Shown here: positions 8,245 to 15,406 of the stretch, in pieces
Layout of the letters: every line of letters begins with the position of its first letter
Position numbering within the stretch: position 1 is the stretch's first letter
Source of the DNA: Flavobacterium pectinovorum
GTDB taxonomy: Bacteria; Bacteroidota; Bacteroidia; Flavobacteriales; Flavobacteriaceae
NCBI RefSeq assembly: GCF_900142715.1
Contig: NZ_FRBX01000001.1
Span: 62,001 to 126,000 of the forward strand
Direction of reading: 5' to 3'
DNA: 64,000 bases
Notes under the pieces: generated by a model
The model's database searches: none
The model's input: only the letters and a program-made list of their open reading frames with translations
Told to the model about the DNA's origin: nothing
Made by a program: the position numbers and the translations under genes

Positions 8245-8856
8245 ATGGAAAATAAGTATCAAGAAAAAGTAGACAAGGAAGTTATTGAAATAATTAATCC
8301 TATTCGTAATAATTGGGATAATTTTACTGAAAAAGAGTTAGAAATCTTCTTAAAAAAAATTGGAAATATATGTAGAGACGAAACTTCTTTATTAAGAAAA
8401 AATATTCTTTCGGATAATGAATTAGCCAAAGATTTGTTAGAAATTGGAGATAAGTATAATAATAATTCTAAAATTTTAATCGAAATAATATCGTCAATAA
8501 ATAATATGAATAAAAGATATGGTTTAGAAATTACAGATGATATTTTTAAATTTCTTATTACTCAGACTAAAAATAAGAAAGTGAATTTTTATGTTTCAAT
8601 TTTTATAACGGAGTTGCCTCAGTTTGCAAGCTATGCTCATAAATGGGATTATATTATGTCAATTCCTAATATTGCACCTAAGGAAAAATCAATAAATACT
8701 TTTTACCGAATAATTAATGATAATATTAATAATATTCCTGATAGATATAAAATTGATGCTATAAAAATATTTGATAAAACTCTACTTAATTCTAATTTAC
8801 ATGAAACTACCGTCAAAAAATATTCAAAAATTATAATTGAGTTAATAGAAAGTTAA
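8245..8856 (+). CDS. putative immunity protein (paralogue of 2660-3277)
   Basis: A 203-residue soluble protein beginning MENKYQEK. A TTG six codons upstream is possible but would overlap the relic stop, so ATG at 8245 is preferred. It shares length and several blocks with the product at 2660: CRDE.S, ILSDNELAKDLLEI, MNKRYGLEI, ELPQF....KWDYIMSI. Its own toxin survives only as a short C-terminal relic. It may therefore protect against toxins of other cells, or cross-protect with the 2660 protein. No family name is known to me. Confidence 0.75.
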   Translation: MENKYQEKVDKEVIEIINPIRNNWDNFTEKELEIFLKKIGNICRDETSLLRKNILSDNELAKDLLEIGDKYNNNSKILIEIISSINNMNKRYGLEITDDIFKFLITQTKNKKVNFYVSIFITELPQFASYAHKWDYIMSIPNIAPKEKSINTFYRIINDNINNIPDRYKIDAIKIFDKTLLNSNLHETTVKKYSKIIIELIES

Positions 8857-9034
8857 CAAATAGACAGACTTAAAACATAAACTTTGGCTCTGCTGATATG
8901 AACGTCTCGCTCGTGAACACAAGCGAATAGGCAAAGCATAAAAAAGAACCTCGTCAGTATGGCGGTTTTTTTTATGCGACAAAATAGGAGAAAAAGTCCT
9001 GTATTTTTTTGGAAGAATGTCTGCATTGCGCCGA
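8857..9034 (+). other. spacer with weak terminator-like sequence
   Basis: No gene was found. A poorly paired aacctcg...ggcggtt element with a T run lies at about 8951-8978 and looks like a worn version of the terminator at 7984. It is too imperfect to call with confidence. Confidence 0.3.
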
Positions 9035-9168
9035 ATGAGCAAAATAATAGTGAGAAAAACTTTTTGCAGATGCAAAATAAATAATAAAAGTTTGTATGAT
9101 GATATAGTCAAAAAAGCAGATGATTTGAAGTTAATTTTAATAAAGGAGAAGGAATAAAATGTCATTAG
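9035..9168 (+). pseudogene. toxin C-terminal relic with one frameshift
   Basis: In one frame the sequence reads SLYDDIVKKADDLK. One base out of register it continues as VNFNKGEGIKCH and a stop at 9166-9168. Restoring one A in the codon before GTT would join these as DDLKVNFNKGEGIKCH, a toxin-like end with the same final Cys-His as the intact tips. The relic overlaps the ATG of the LRR gene at 9159, so the old toxin and its immunity gene overlapped by ten bases and were probably translationally coupled. Confidence 0.55.
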
Positions 9169-10040
9169 ATAAAACAATAAGAGAAAATTCGAATGGAAAG
9201 TATTTAACTATTCATGCTAATTATTTTCAGGAAGGAATAGAGTATGCTGGTCAAATTGGTATTTCTCAAATCCAGCTAAGAGGGATACTCGGAAGCGGAA
9301 GCGAGAATCCAGGTTTCGAAGTTAATTTTAAAGAATTTGAAAAAATTTCTAAAATTTTAAAAGTAATTTCTTTTGCAGGTACTATAGAAAATGTCGTGCA
9401 TTTAGAATCTATTTATTCCCTAGAAAATATTGAGAAAATATCTTTCCAACAAAAGCAGAAATTTACAATAGATATTTCTAAATTTCCGAATATTGTCCAC
9501 TTAGGAGGTGAATATTGGAAGGGATTGCATAATATAGATAAGGCATTTTCTTTGAAGAGTATGGTGCTTTTAAAAATTCCAGATTCTAATCTTCAAAGGT
9601 TCTCAGAATTAGTAAACTTAAGGATCTTACATATTTATAGTTCTAAAATACAATCAATAGAGGGCATTGAGAAACTACCTATTGAGGAACTGTCTTTAGT
9701 AAGGAATACTTACTTGAAAGACATTCAGACATTAAAGCAACTGACATTTCTAAAAGAATTAAGTATAGAAAAATGTAAATTCTTAACAGATTTTTCTTTT
9801 TTAGGGAATACTTCTATAAAAGAGTTATTTATTGACGATCTAAATTCTATAAAGTTTATTTCTTCCATGATCAGCTTAGAAAAAATAAATTTCTGGAATT
9901 GTAAAGATGGAGATATGACTCCCTTGTTAGAGTTAAAAAGCTTAAAAGAAATAAATTTTTATCCTAATAGAAAGCATTATTCACATACAATTGAAGAGAT
10001 AATAGAAATAACTGGTGCTAGGAGAGGTCGAAATGTTTAA
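9159..10040 (+). CDS. leucine-rich-repeat protein, putative immunity protein
   Basis: A 293-residue soluble LRR protein related to the 7209 product through its N-terminal block (FQEGIEYAGQIGISQIQLRG) and repeats such as LVNLRILHIYSSKI, LTFLKELSIEKCKFL and LKSLKEINFYPNR. A good purine-rich site (aaggagaagg) precedes the ATG. It follows directly on a frameshifted toxin relic, repeating the toxin-then-LRR order seen at 6670-7886. No signal peptide, so a cytoplasmic role is expected. A short frame just after the stop (IEFPERCGGNFDDFKIQN) might be a lost C-terminal extension after a frameshift. Function is inferred. Confidence 0.75.
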   Translation: MSLDKTIRENSNGKYLTIHANYFQEGIEYAGQIGISQIQLRGILGSGSENPGFEVNFKEFEKISKILKVISFAGTIENVVHLESIYSLENIEKISFQQKQKFTIDISKFPNIVHLGGEYWKGLHNIDKAFSLKSMVLLKIPDSNLQRFSELVNLRILHIYSSKIQSIEGIEKLPIEELSLVRNTYLKDIQTLKQLTFLKELSIEKCKFLTDFSFLGNTSIKELFIDDLNSIKFISSMISLEKINFWNCKDGDMTPLLELKSLKEINFYPNRKHYSHTIEEIIEITGARRGRNV

Positions 10041-10159
10041 TTGAATTTCCAGAAAGATGTGGAGGTAATTTTGACGATTTTAAAATTCAAAACTGAAGAT
10101 TGTCAGGGAGAAGTTTAGTCTAATGCTCAAAATCCTGTGGACTTAATAATGCAAACTAA

Positions 10160-10216
10160 CAAAAATATTTTGATGCTGTCGACGCGCACCAAAAAACAAA
10201 AATAAAATGTAATTAA
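10160..10216 (+). pseudogene. toxin C-terminal relic
   Basis: An 18-codon fragment reads QKYFDAVDAHQKTKIKCN and stop, closely matching the end of the complete toxin (VVDVDAKGKIKCH). A stop codon closes the frame just upstream. The immunity gene at 10221 starts 4 bases after the relic stop, so this is the leftover of a deleted tip. Confidence 0.65.
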
Positions 10217-10220
10217 AAAG

Positions 10221-10712
10221 ATGAAAAAAATTATTGTTATTCCCGGTGAAATATTTTGTATTCCATTGTTTATGGTAAAAGATGACTGGAAGCTTAAAAC
10301 TAAATTAACAGATGAAGATTTAGGTAAACAGTTTGCATTTGGTAGAGTAATAGAAACAAGTTCTTCTGTATTGGTAGAAATATTTAATAAAATTAGTTCT
10401 GCCAATACAGATATAAATGAAATAATTGCCTCAGGTATCATGATTTCACCAGTACAAATATTTTGGGATGGTATTATAAAAAAAAGATGGAGAATAATAG
10501 GGCAAACGGAAAATTATGATAAGTTTAAAGATTCAAATTATGAAAATTTAAAAATGGCATTTGGAATGGATGGGGATTTTAGATTGAGGGATTTTAGTAC
10601 AAAAGAAGAAGAACCTATTACAAGGGAAGAACTGAAAGATTATGAGTTTTCTACTGTTTGGTTTCCTATTGATCTGGAAAACAGAATATTAAAACAAAAC
10701 CCGCTAATTTAG
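10221..10712 (+). CDS. Imm26-like immunity protein
   Basis: A 163-residue soluble protein starting MKKIIVIPGEIFCIPL. The G-E-I-F-x-I-P-L strand, FAFGRVIE and VQIFWDGIIKKRWRIIG fit the Imm26 family pattern as I know it. It follows a toxin relic at 4 bases. The last five codons (QNPLI) and the stop lie inside the duplicated terminator sequence, so the original C-terminus was probably replaced when the cassette was joined to this terminator. Length is near normal for the family, so function may be kept. Confidence 0.65.
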   Translation: MKKIIVIPGEIFCIPLFMVKDDWKLKTKLTDEDLGKQFAFGRVIETSSSVLVEIFNKISSANTDINEIIASGIMISPVQIFWDGIIKKRWRIIGQTENYDKFKDSNYENLKMAFGMDGDFRLRDFSTKEEEPITREELKDYEFSTVWFPIDLENRILKQNPLI

Positions 10713-10728
10713 CGGGTTTTGTTTAGTA
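10694..10728 (+). terminator. intrinsic terminator, copy 2 of the 35-bp sequence
   Basis: Identical over 35 bases to 6608-6642. It overlaps the 3' end of the Imm26-like coding region and marks the right edge of the toxin-immunity array. Confidence 0.85.
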
Positions 10729-10871
10729 AATGGTAATTTAGAAGTGTTCAACAATTTCTTATTTCATTGGTGATCAATACATATTATTAAAAAAGAAGTA
10801 TTTGAACTTATGATGAGATATTTAATTACTAGAGCTCAAAAATAAAGATGAGACTATTTACTAAATAAAAA

Positions 10872-10893
10872 AAGAGGCTTTTAATAGCCTCTT
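10872..10893 (-). terminator. intrinsic terminator of the 10898 gene
   Basis: Stem aagaggct / agcctctt. On the minus strand it is followed by a T run. Confidence 0.8.
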
Positions 10894-10897
10894 AATT

Positions 10898-11371
10898 TTA
10901 GTGTTTTCCGTTTCCTTTACCATTTCCATGGCCGTTGCCATTTCCATTATTTCCTTTGTCTTTTCCTTGTTTATTATTTCCTTTTCCCGGTTTTTGTCCA
11001 ATCGTTTTTTGAGGTTTCCCTTTATAACCTTTTCCGTATTTTACTTTATGCGTTTTAAAATTGTCATACGGGGTGTTTCCTCTGTAGTCTGTTAATACTA
11101 CTTTATATTCGTTGTAAAGATCATAGTTTCTATAAACAGAAGGCAATGTTCTGGCTCTTAACCATTTTCCGTTACTAATGTAAATATAATTTGAAGTGTT
11201 CACATCATAATAAGTTTCAAGATCCGGCAAATAATAATAACGTGCCTCACTATAACCAACTGGACCCCATGCCGGCGGTGTACCAATATTCACATTAACA
11301 TTCACTTGAGCATTTGAAAAATGAATAGTCAAAAGGAAAAAACCTATGAATAAATATTTTAATGATTTCAT
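10898..11371 (-). CDS. small secreted protein with Gly/Asn/Lys-rich tail
   Basis: The 157-residue product begins with a clear signal peptide (MKSLKYLFIGFFLLTIHFSNAQ, cleaved after Ala-x-Ala-type NA). The mature start VNVNVNIGTPPAWGPVGY, a Tyr-rich core (YYYLPDLETYYDVNT) and WLRARTLP resemble a family common in Flavobacteriia with no assigned role. The last ~50 residues are low complexity (KGNNKQGKDKGNNGNGNGHG), basic and probably disordered. It is a single gene with its own terminator. The periplasm or cell surface is its likely place; function unknown. Confidence 0.8.
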   Translation of the reverse strand: MKSLKYLFIGFFLLTIHFSNAQVNVNVNIGTPPAWGPVGYSEARYYYLPDLETYYDVNTSNYIYISNGKWLRARTLPSVYRNYDLYNEYKVVLTDYRGNTPYDNFKTHKVKYGKGYKGKPQKTIGQKPGKGNNKQGKDKGNNGNGNGHGNGKGNGKH

Positions 11372-11655
11372 AATTTTGTTTTTTTTAAATTATTATAATG
11401 ATGGTTAAACAAAAAGCGTACCTAAAAATATTATGTTACTTTTTAAACATGGCTATTTAATGATTATCCCTAAAACAGCAGCAATAAGGATAATATAAGG
11501 TTCTTGATTTTTTTTTATATAAAGTAAAGCAAAAATGGTTACAATAGTTATTTATAATGGTTTGAATATCAATAATTTTCCTTTTTTGCAACGATAATTA
11601 CAGATCTTGCTAAAGCTCCAATGACGGCAGCGATTTTCGCTCATGATACTAGTAT

Positions 11656-12153
11656 TTAAAAAGCAATCCCAAATTGAAAACCTATTGTAAAAGAAGCCGG
11701 ATGATCGTTGCCAAAGCGAACCGGTAATGGTACGGCCGCATAGTAACTGCAGGTTTTATTTTTTATGATGGTTTTATTAAATACGGGAGTAACACCATAC
11801 CTGCCGCTGGTTTCAAAAGCAGCTCTTCCTGCAAAAGTATAGCCATTGCCCAAAGCCACAAGAACACCTGGATGAAATAATAAGTTAGTTACTTTGTCTG
11901 TTCCCTGATCGTCTTTTATGTTGGGAACTATTTCAAAAGAGAATCCGATTTTTTCACTTTTCCAGATATTAATTCCGGTCGGAAAACCAACAGCATAATA
12001 ATCTCTAAAATTGACATTAGTTTCATGTTCACTAAAAGTAAACACCGGGTGCATTATCCCAAAATAACCAGTAATTTTTGGATAAACTGTTTGTGAAAAT
12101 AAAACCGGGCTTGTAATCACGGCAAGCAAAAGGAGTGAATATTTAAGTGACAT
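11656..12153 (-). CDS. secreted or outer-membrane beta-rich protein of unknown function
   Basis: The start at 12153 (MSLKYSLLLLAVITSPVLFSQ) gives a normal signal peptide. An upstream in-frame ATG at 12195 would put 14 hydrophobic residues before it and is less likely. The mature ~145 residues alternate hydrophobic and polar residues with many Gly and Phe and end in GFQFGIAF, a terminal aromatic strand as in outer-membrane beta-barrels. No family was recognised. It lies 178 bases from the convergent-side AraC gene and is separately oriented from the toxin array. Confidence 0.7.
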   Translation of the reverse strand: MSLKYSLLLLAVITSPVLFSQTVYPKITGYFGIMHPVFTFSEHETNVNFRDYYAVGFPTGINIWKSEKIGFSFEIVPNIKDDQGTDKVTNLLFHPGVLVALGNGYTFAGRAAFETSGRYGVTPVFNKTIIKNKTCSYYAAVPLPVRFGNDHPASFTIGFQFGIAF

Positions 12154-12331
12154 ATTTTTTGTTTTTAATAATAAAAACAAAACTATAACGATCAAATCAC
12201 TGTAAATAGAATCTTATTTACCTTTTGTATCTGGATTACTTTTCTTTATTTTTGTGGTAATAAAATAAGAGAGATTGATTTTAATTTTGCTTGAAATTTG
12301 TTTTAAATCAAATAGAAATTAAGTGTCAATT

Positions 12332-13303
12332 TTAATCCTGAATCCATTTCTTTTTTTGAAAAGATTTGGGCTTCATTCCAATATGCTCTTCAAAAACTTT
12401 AGCAAAATGACTTAAGTTAGAAAATCCCAGACTAAAACCAACTTGTGAAACAGACATTTCATTTTCTTTTAGTAATCGGGCAGCTTCTTTCATTCTAAAT
12501 TTTTGGTAATAACTAAAAAAACTGTCGCCAAATATTTGTTTAAATAATCTTTTAAACTTTGATTCGCTCATTCCTATTTGAGAAGCAAGATCTTTAATAA
12601 CCGGAGGTTCATTAATATCGGTTAAAATTAGATCCCTCACTTTATAAATTTTTTGAACATCGATTTGGTTCAGGGCGTGCATGGTAGGATTTTCTCTTTT
12701 AAAAAGTTCTTTTAAAGTGAGATATATTAATTCCTCGGCTTTGATTTTAAAGAAAAAATCACTCAAAGAATCCCGAATTTCAGGTTGAATAATTTCCAAA
12801 GCTACTTGTTGAATTTTTGGAGAAATTAACTCTTCAAAAAGAATGGATTGTTCGCTATCAATAATATTTTTAAAAATTTCATTATCAATATGTAATCCTA
12901 AAGTTTTGGCTAATTTATCTGAATCAATTCCAATAAAAATAGAATTGAATTTGGTTCTGCCCGGATAAAATGTTTCAATATTTAGTTTTCCTTTAAAAAT
13001 TTGAATCGAAGGCAAATCTTCTCTTGAATATTTGTTTTTTGAATGAACATCCGGAAAAATATTATTAAAAGAAAATAGAATTCTATTTAATGTATTTTGA
13101 CCTCCAAATCTCTTGGCAAGCAGATTGTCATTAAACTCATAAAAACTTACAAGCATATTTATTGAATTGTCTAATCTAAATCCCATTAAATATCCTTTGC
13201 CTTTAGTTTCTGGTATTACTAATATTCCATTTTTTACTTCGGTACCTAATAAATCAGCAAAACCTGCTAAAAAACCGAATTCCTTCCTAACATTTAATTC
13301 CAT
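12332..13303 (-). CDS. AraC-family transcriptional regulator
   Basis: The 323-residue protein has a non-cupin N-terminal domain and a C-terminal double helix-turn-helix of about 100 residues. The HTH carries IKDLASQIGMSESKFKRLFKQIFG and then VSQVGFSLGFSNLSHFAKVFEEHIGMKPKSF in pattern, as in AraC/XylS proteins. It is divergent from the amidohydrolase gene with 99 bases between starts, each with a TAnnTTTG box, so it probably controls that gene and the secreted hydrolase genes beyond it. The inducer is not visible from sequence. Confidence 0.92.
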   Translation of the reverse strand: MELNVRKEFGFLAGFADLLGTEVKNGILVIPETKGKGYLMGFRLDNSINMLVSFYEFNDNLLAKRFGGQNTLNRILFSFNNIFPDVHSKNKYSREDLPSIQIFKGKLNIETFYPGRTKFNSIFIGIDSDKLAKTLGLHIDNEIFKNIIDSEQSILFEELISPKIQQVALEIIQPEIRDSLSDFFFKIKAEELIYLTLKELFKRENPTMHALNQIDVQKIYKVRDLILTDINEPPVIKDLASQIGMSESKFKRLFKQIFGDSFFSYYQKFRMKEAARLLKENEMSVSQVGFSLGFSNLSHFAKVFEEHIGMKPKSFQKKKWIQD

Positions 13304-13334
13304 TTATTTTGACCTTTTAGAGCTGTTATTGTGT

Positions 13335-13342
13335 CAAATGTA
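13335..13342 (-). promoter_or_regulatory. -7 box TACATTTG for the AraC gene
   Basis: It matches the Bacteroidota TAnnTTTG element, 32 bases before the AraC start. No well-spaced TTG element was found. Confidence 0.45.
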
Positions 13343-13367
13343 GCTATTTTAACCCTTATTGATTAGA

Positions 13368-13375
13368 TAATTTTG
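13368..13375 (+). promoter_or_regulatory. -7 box TAATTTTG for the amidohydrolase gene
   Basis: It matches TAnnTTTG, 28 bases before the ATG at 13403. The lack of a good upstream TTG would fit activator dependence. Confidence 0.5.
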
Positions 13376-13402
13376 GCAAAAAATAATTTAAAAAACTACA
13401 AA

Positions 13403-14701
13403 ATGACTAATACTAAAAGTAAGGCCATCCTAAATGCGAATGTATTTGATGGTAAAAATGTGATTGGTAAAAAAAACGTTGTTTTTATAGACGGTGTAAT
13501 TGTTTCCGTTTCTGATGAGTTGCCACAGGATATAGATGAGGTGATCGATGGAACAGGATGTACTCTTCTGCCAGGTTTAATAGATGCCCATGTTCATACA
13601 TCAGTTGAATTTTTAAAAGATGCATTAAAATTTGGTATAACAACCGAGTTAGAAATGATGGGAGGTTTTACCAAAAAAGGACGTGATACGCAATTAAAAG
13701 GAATTACCGGTGCTGCTGATGTTCGTTCTGCGGGAATGGGTCTGACAGCTCCCGGCGGTCATCCTGACGAGCTGATTCCTAAAGGGAATGGAATTCCTGA
13801 GTTTGTGTTAAAAGAAATGGAGAAAATGAGCGAAGAAGAAAAAGCCATATTTATAGCTGCCCACCAGGCTCAGAAAGAAGAAGAGGAATTAGGTCCCGAT
13901 GTTACTTCACTTGAAGGAGCGATAGATTTTGTGAATCGTCAGGTAAATAATGGTGCAGATTATTTCAAAATAATGATTGAGGAAGGAACCGTAATGAATG
14001 CACCGGGTTTGCCTGTTATTGAAACTCACGTATTAAAAGCGGCAGTAGACGAAGCTCATAAATTAGGTAAAATTGCAATAGCGCATGTTTTAACAGCCGA
14101 AGCAGCGAAAACAGCTGTCGAAATTGGTGTAGATGGCCTGGCGCATTTATTTATTGACAGACCGGATTGGACACAAGATCTTATCGAATCCATCGCTAGT
14201 AAAGGAATTTTCGTAACACCCTGTCTGGTATTGAATTCATCGATTATAGGGAATTCAGCCTGTCATGTTGCCCATGATGAAAGAGTTGAAAATAAATTGA
14301 ATGAAGACTGGAAAATGACAATGTGTTCTTGTTTCAATACTTTTCCGGAAGGCAACATGGAAGATAACTTTAATAATGTGAAAGATCTACGCGATGCAGG
14401 TGTAGATATACTTGTTGGAACAGATGTATCAGTACCGATGCCCCATTTAGGAGGTCTTGCACATGGTGTGAGCGTTCATCATGAAATGCAGCTGCTGGTA
14501 GAAGCGGGATTAAACCCAATTGAGGCACTAAGATCTGCAACATCAGTCACTTCCAAAAGATTTAATTTATCAGACAGAGGATTAATTGCTGAAGGAATGA
14601 GAGCCGATTTACTATTAGTTAAAGGTGATCCTACCAAAAATATTTCAGATTCTCTATCTATAACTGGTATATGGAAAGAAGGTGAATCTTATCACAGCTA
14701 G
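13403..14701 (+). CDS. amidohydrolase-family metal-dependent hydrolase
   Basis: The ATG at 13403 (MTNTKSKA) gives 432 residues. A TTG ten codons upstream lies inside the -7 box and is rejected. The protein has the amidohydrolase signature DAHVHTS, with H63 and H65 as metal ligands, then YFKIMIEEG (candidate bridging Lys), HVLTAEAA and GLAHLF histidines, and GTDVSVP with the catalytic Asp. The C-terminal end (GLIAEGMRADLLLVKGDP) is typical of imidazolonepropionase-like enzymes that cleave cyclic amides, imides or ester-like bonds. No signal peptide, so it is cytoplasmic. Substrate unknown. It faces the AraC gene and is followed by cupin, hydrolase and Rid genes that may form a catabolic set. 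Confidence 0.88.
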   Translation: MTNTKSKAILNANVFDGKNVIGKKNVVFIDGVIVSVSDELPQDIDEVIDGTGCTLLPGLIDAHVHTSVEFLKDALKFGITTELEMMGGFTKKGRDTQLKGITGAADVRSAGMGLTAPGGHPDELIPKGNGIPEFVLKEMEKMSEEEKAIFIAAHQAQKEEEELGPDVTSLEGAIDFVNRQVNNGADYFKIMIEEGTVMNAPGLPVIETHVLKAAVDEAHKLGKIAIAHVLTAEAAKTAVEIGVDGLAHLFIDRPDWTQDLIESIASKGIFVTPCLVLNSSIIGNSACHVAHDERVENKLNEDWKMTMCSCFNTFPEGNMEDNFNNVKDLRDAGVDILVGTDVSVPMPHLGGLAHGVSVHHEMQLLVEAGLNPIEALRSATSVTSKRFNLSDRGLIAEGMRADLLLVKGDPTKNISDSLSITGIWKEGESYHS

Positions 14702-14742
14702 TCTTGCAGGATTTTATAATCCATAATACTCATAACTCCACT

Positions 14743-14771
14743 TTTGTCCACTTCATTACTCCGTTTGTCCA
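14743..14771 (+). promoter_or_regulatory. direct repeat TTTGTCCA x2, candidate AraC-type operator
   Basis: TTTGTCCA occurs at 14743-14750 and 14764-14771, exactly 21 bases apart (two helical turns). The pair lies 41 bases upstream of the -7 box TACTTTTG at 14812. A partial TTTGTCCT copy is at 15336-15343 before the alpha/beta hydrolase gene. Confidence 0.5.
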
Positions 14772-14811
14772 TTCGGGCTATGTTGTCATTTCAATGCAGG
14801 TAATGCCTTGG

Positions 14812-14819
14812 TACTTTTG
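14812..14819 (+). promoter_or_regulatory. -7 box TACTTTTG for the cupin gene
   Basis: It matches TAnnTTTG, 43 bases before the cupin start and downstream of the TTTGTCCA repeats. The nearest TTG is 26 bases away, too far for strong unaided transcription. Confidence 0.5.
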
Positions 14820-14862
14820 ACAAGGAAATTAATAAAACAACAAATTAAATAAAACTAAAAAC

Positions 14863-15270
14863 ATGAAAACTTTAAATTTTGCATCAACCGCAGTTTCTGC
14901 CCTTAGCTTTTTAGCATTGATTATTACAAGTACTGCTTCTGCCCAGCAATCAGGAATAAAACGTACCGATTTACAACGTTATGATCTTAGTGTTCCCGGA
15001 TACGAAACAGTTCAGGCGCGTATTGATTTTGAAGCTCATACCGCTTTTGGAAAGCACTCTCACCCGGGTGAGGAAGTTATTTATGTCCTTGATGGCGTAT
15101 TAGAGTATGAAGTTGAAGGTCAGTCTCCTGTTATTTTAAAGGCTGGAGAAGTACTTTTTATTCCGGCAGGCGTAGTTCACTCTGCAAGAAATAACAGCCA
15201 CGCAAAAGCTTCGGAACTGGCAACATACATAGTAGAAAAAGGAAAACCAGTTCTGGTAATGAAAAAATAA
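14863..15270 (+). CDS. secreted cupin-domain protein
   Basis: The 135-residue protein has a signal peptide ending STASAQQ. One cupin beta-barrel follows. Motif 1 is GKHSHPGEEVIYVLDGVLEYEV in pattern, supplying two His and a Glu as metal ligands. Motif 2 (GEVLFIPAGVVHSARN) supplies the last His. The metal site is therefore complete. It is periplasmic. Such small cupins may be quercetinase-like, isomerases or simple binding proteins, so no reaction is assigned. It has its own promoter and lies upstream of the alpha/beta hydrolase gene. Confidence 0.85.
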   Translation: MKTLNFASTAVSALSFLALIITSTASAQQSGIKRTDLQRYDLSVPGYETVQARIDFEAHTAFGKHSHPGEEVIYVLDGVLEYEVEGQSPVILKAGEVLFIPAGVVHSARNNSHAKASELATYIVEKGKPVLVMKK

Positions 15271-15406
15271 ATTATAAATAAAATTTATAAATGCTAAAAA
15301 TTATTAATTTGATTTATAATTAAGAAAACCGCAATTTTGTCCTGTCAATAAGAAATGACAGAATAAAAAATCAAAATTTTAAAATAACAATTAAAACACA
15401 AAAGAA

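Noticed and set aside
9035..9157. Single continuous 40-codon frame ending LILIKEKE
   Set aside because: The shifted frame giving VNFNKGEGIKCH fits the toxin-end pattern much better; the continuous frame is probably a product of the frameshift.
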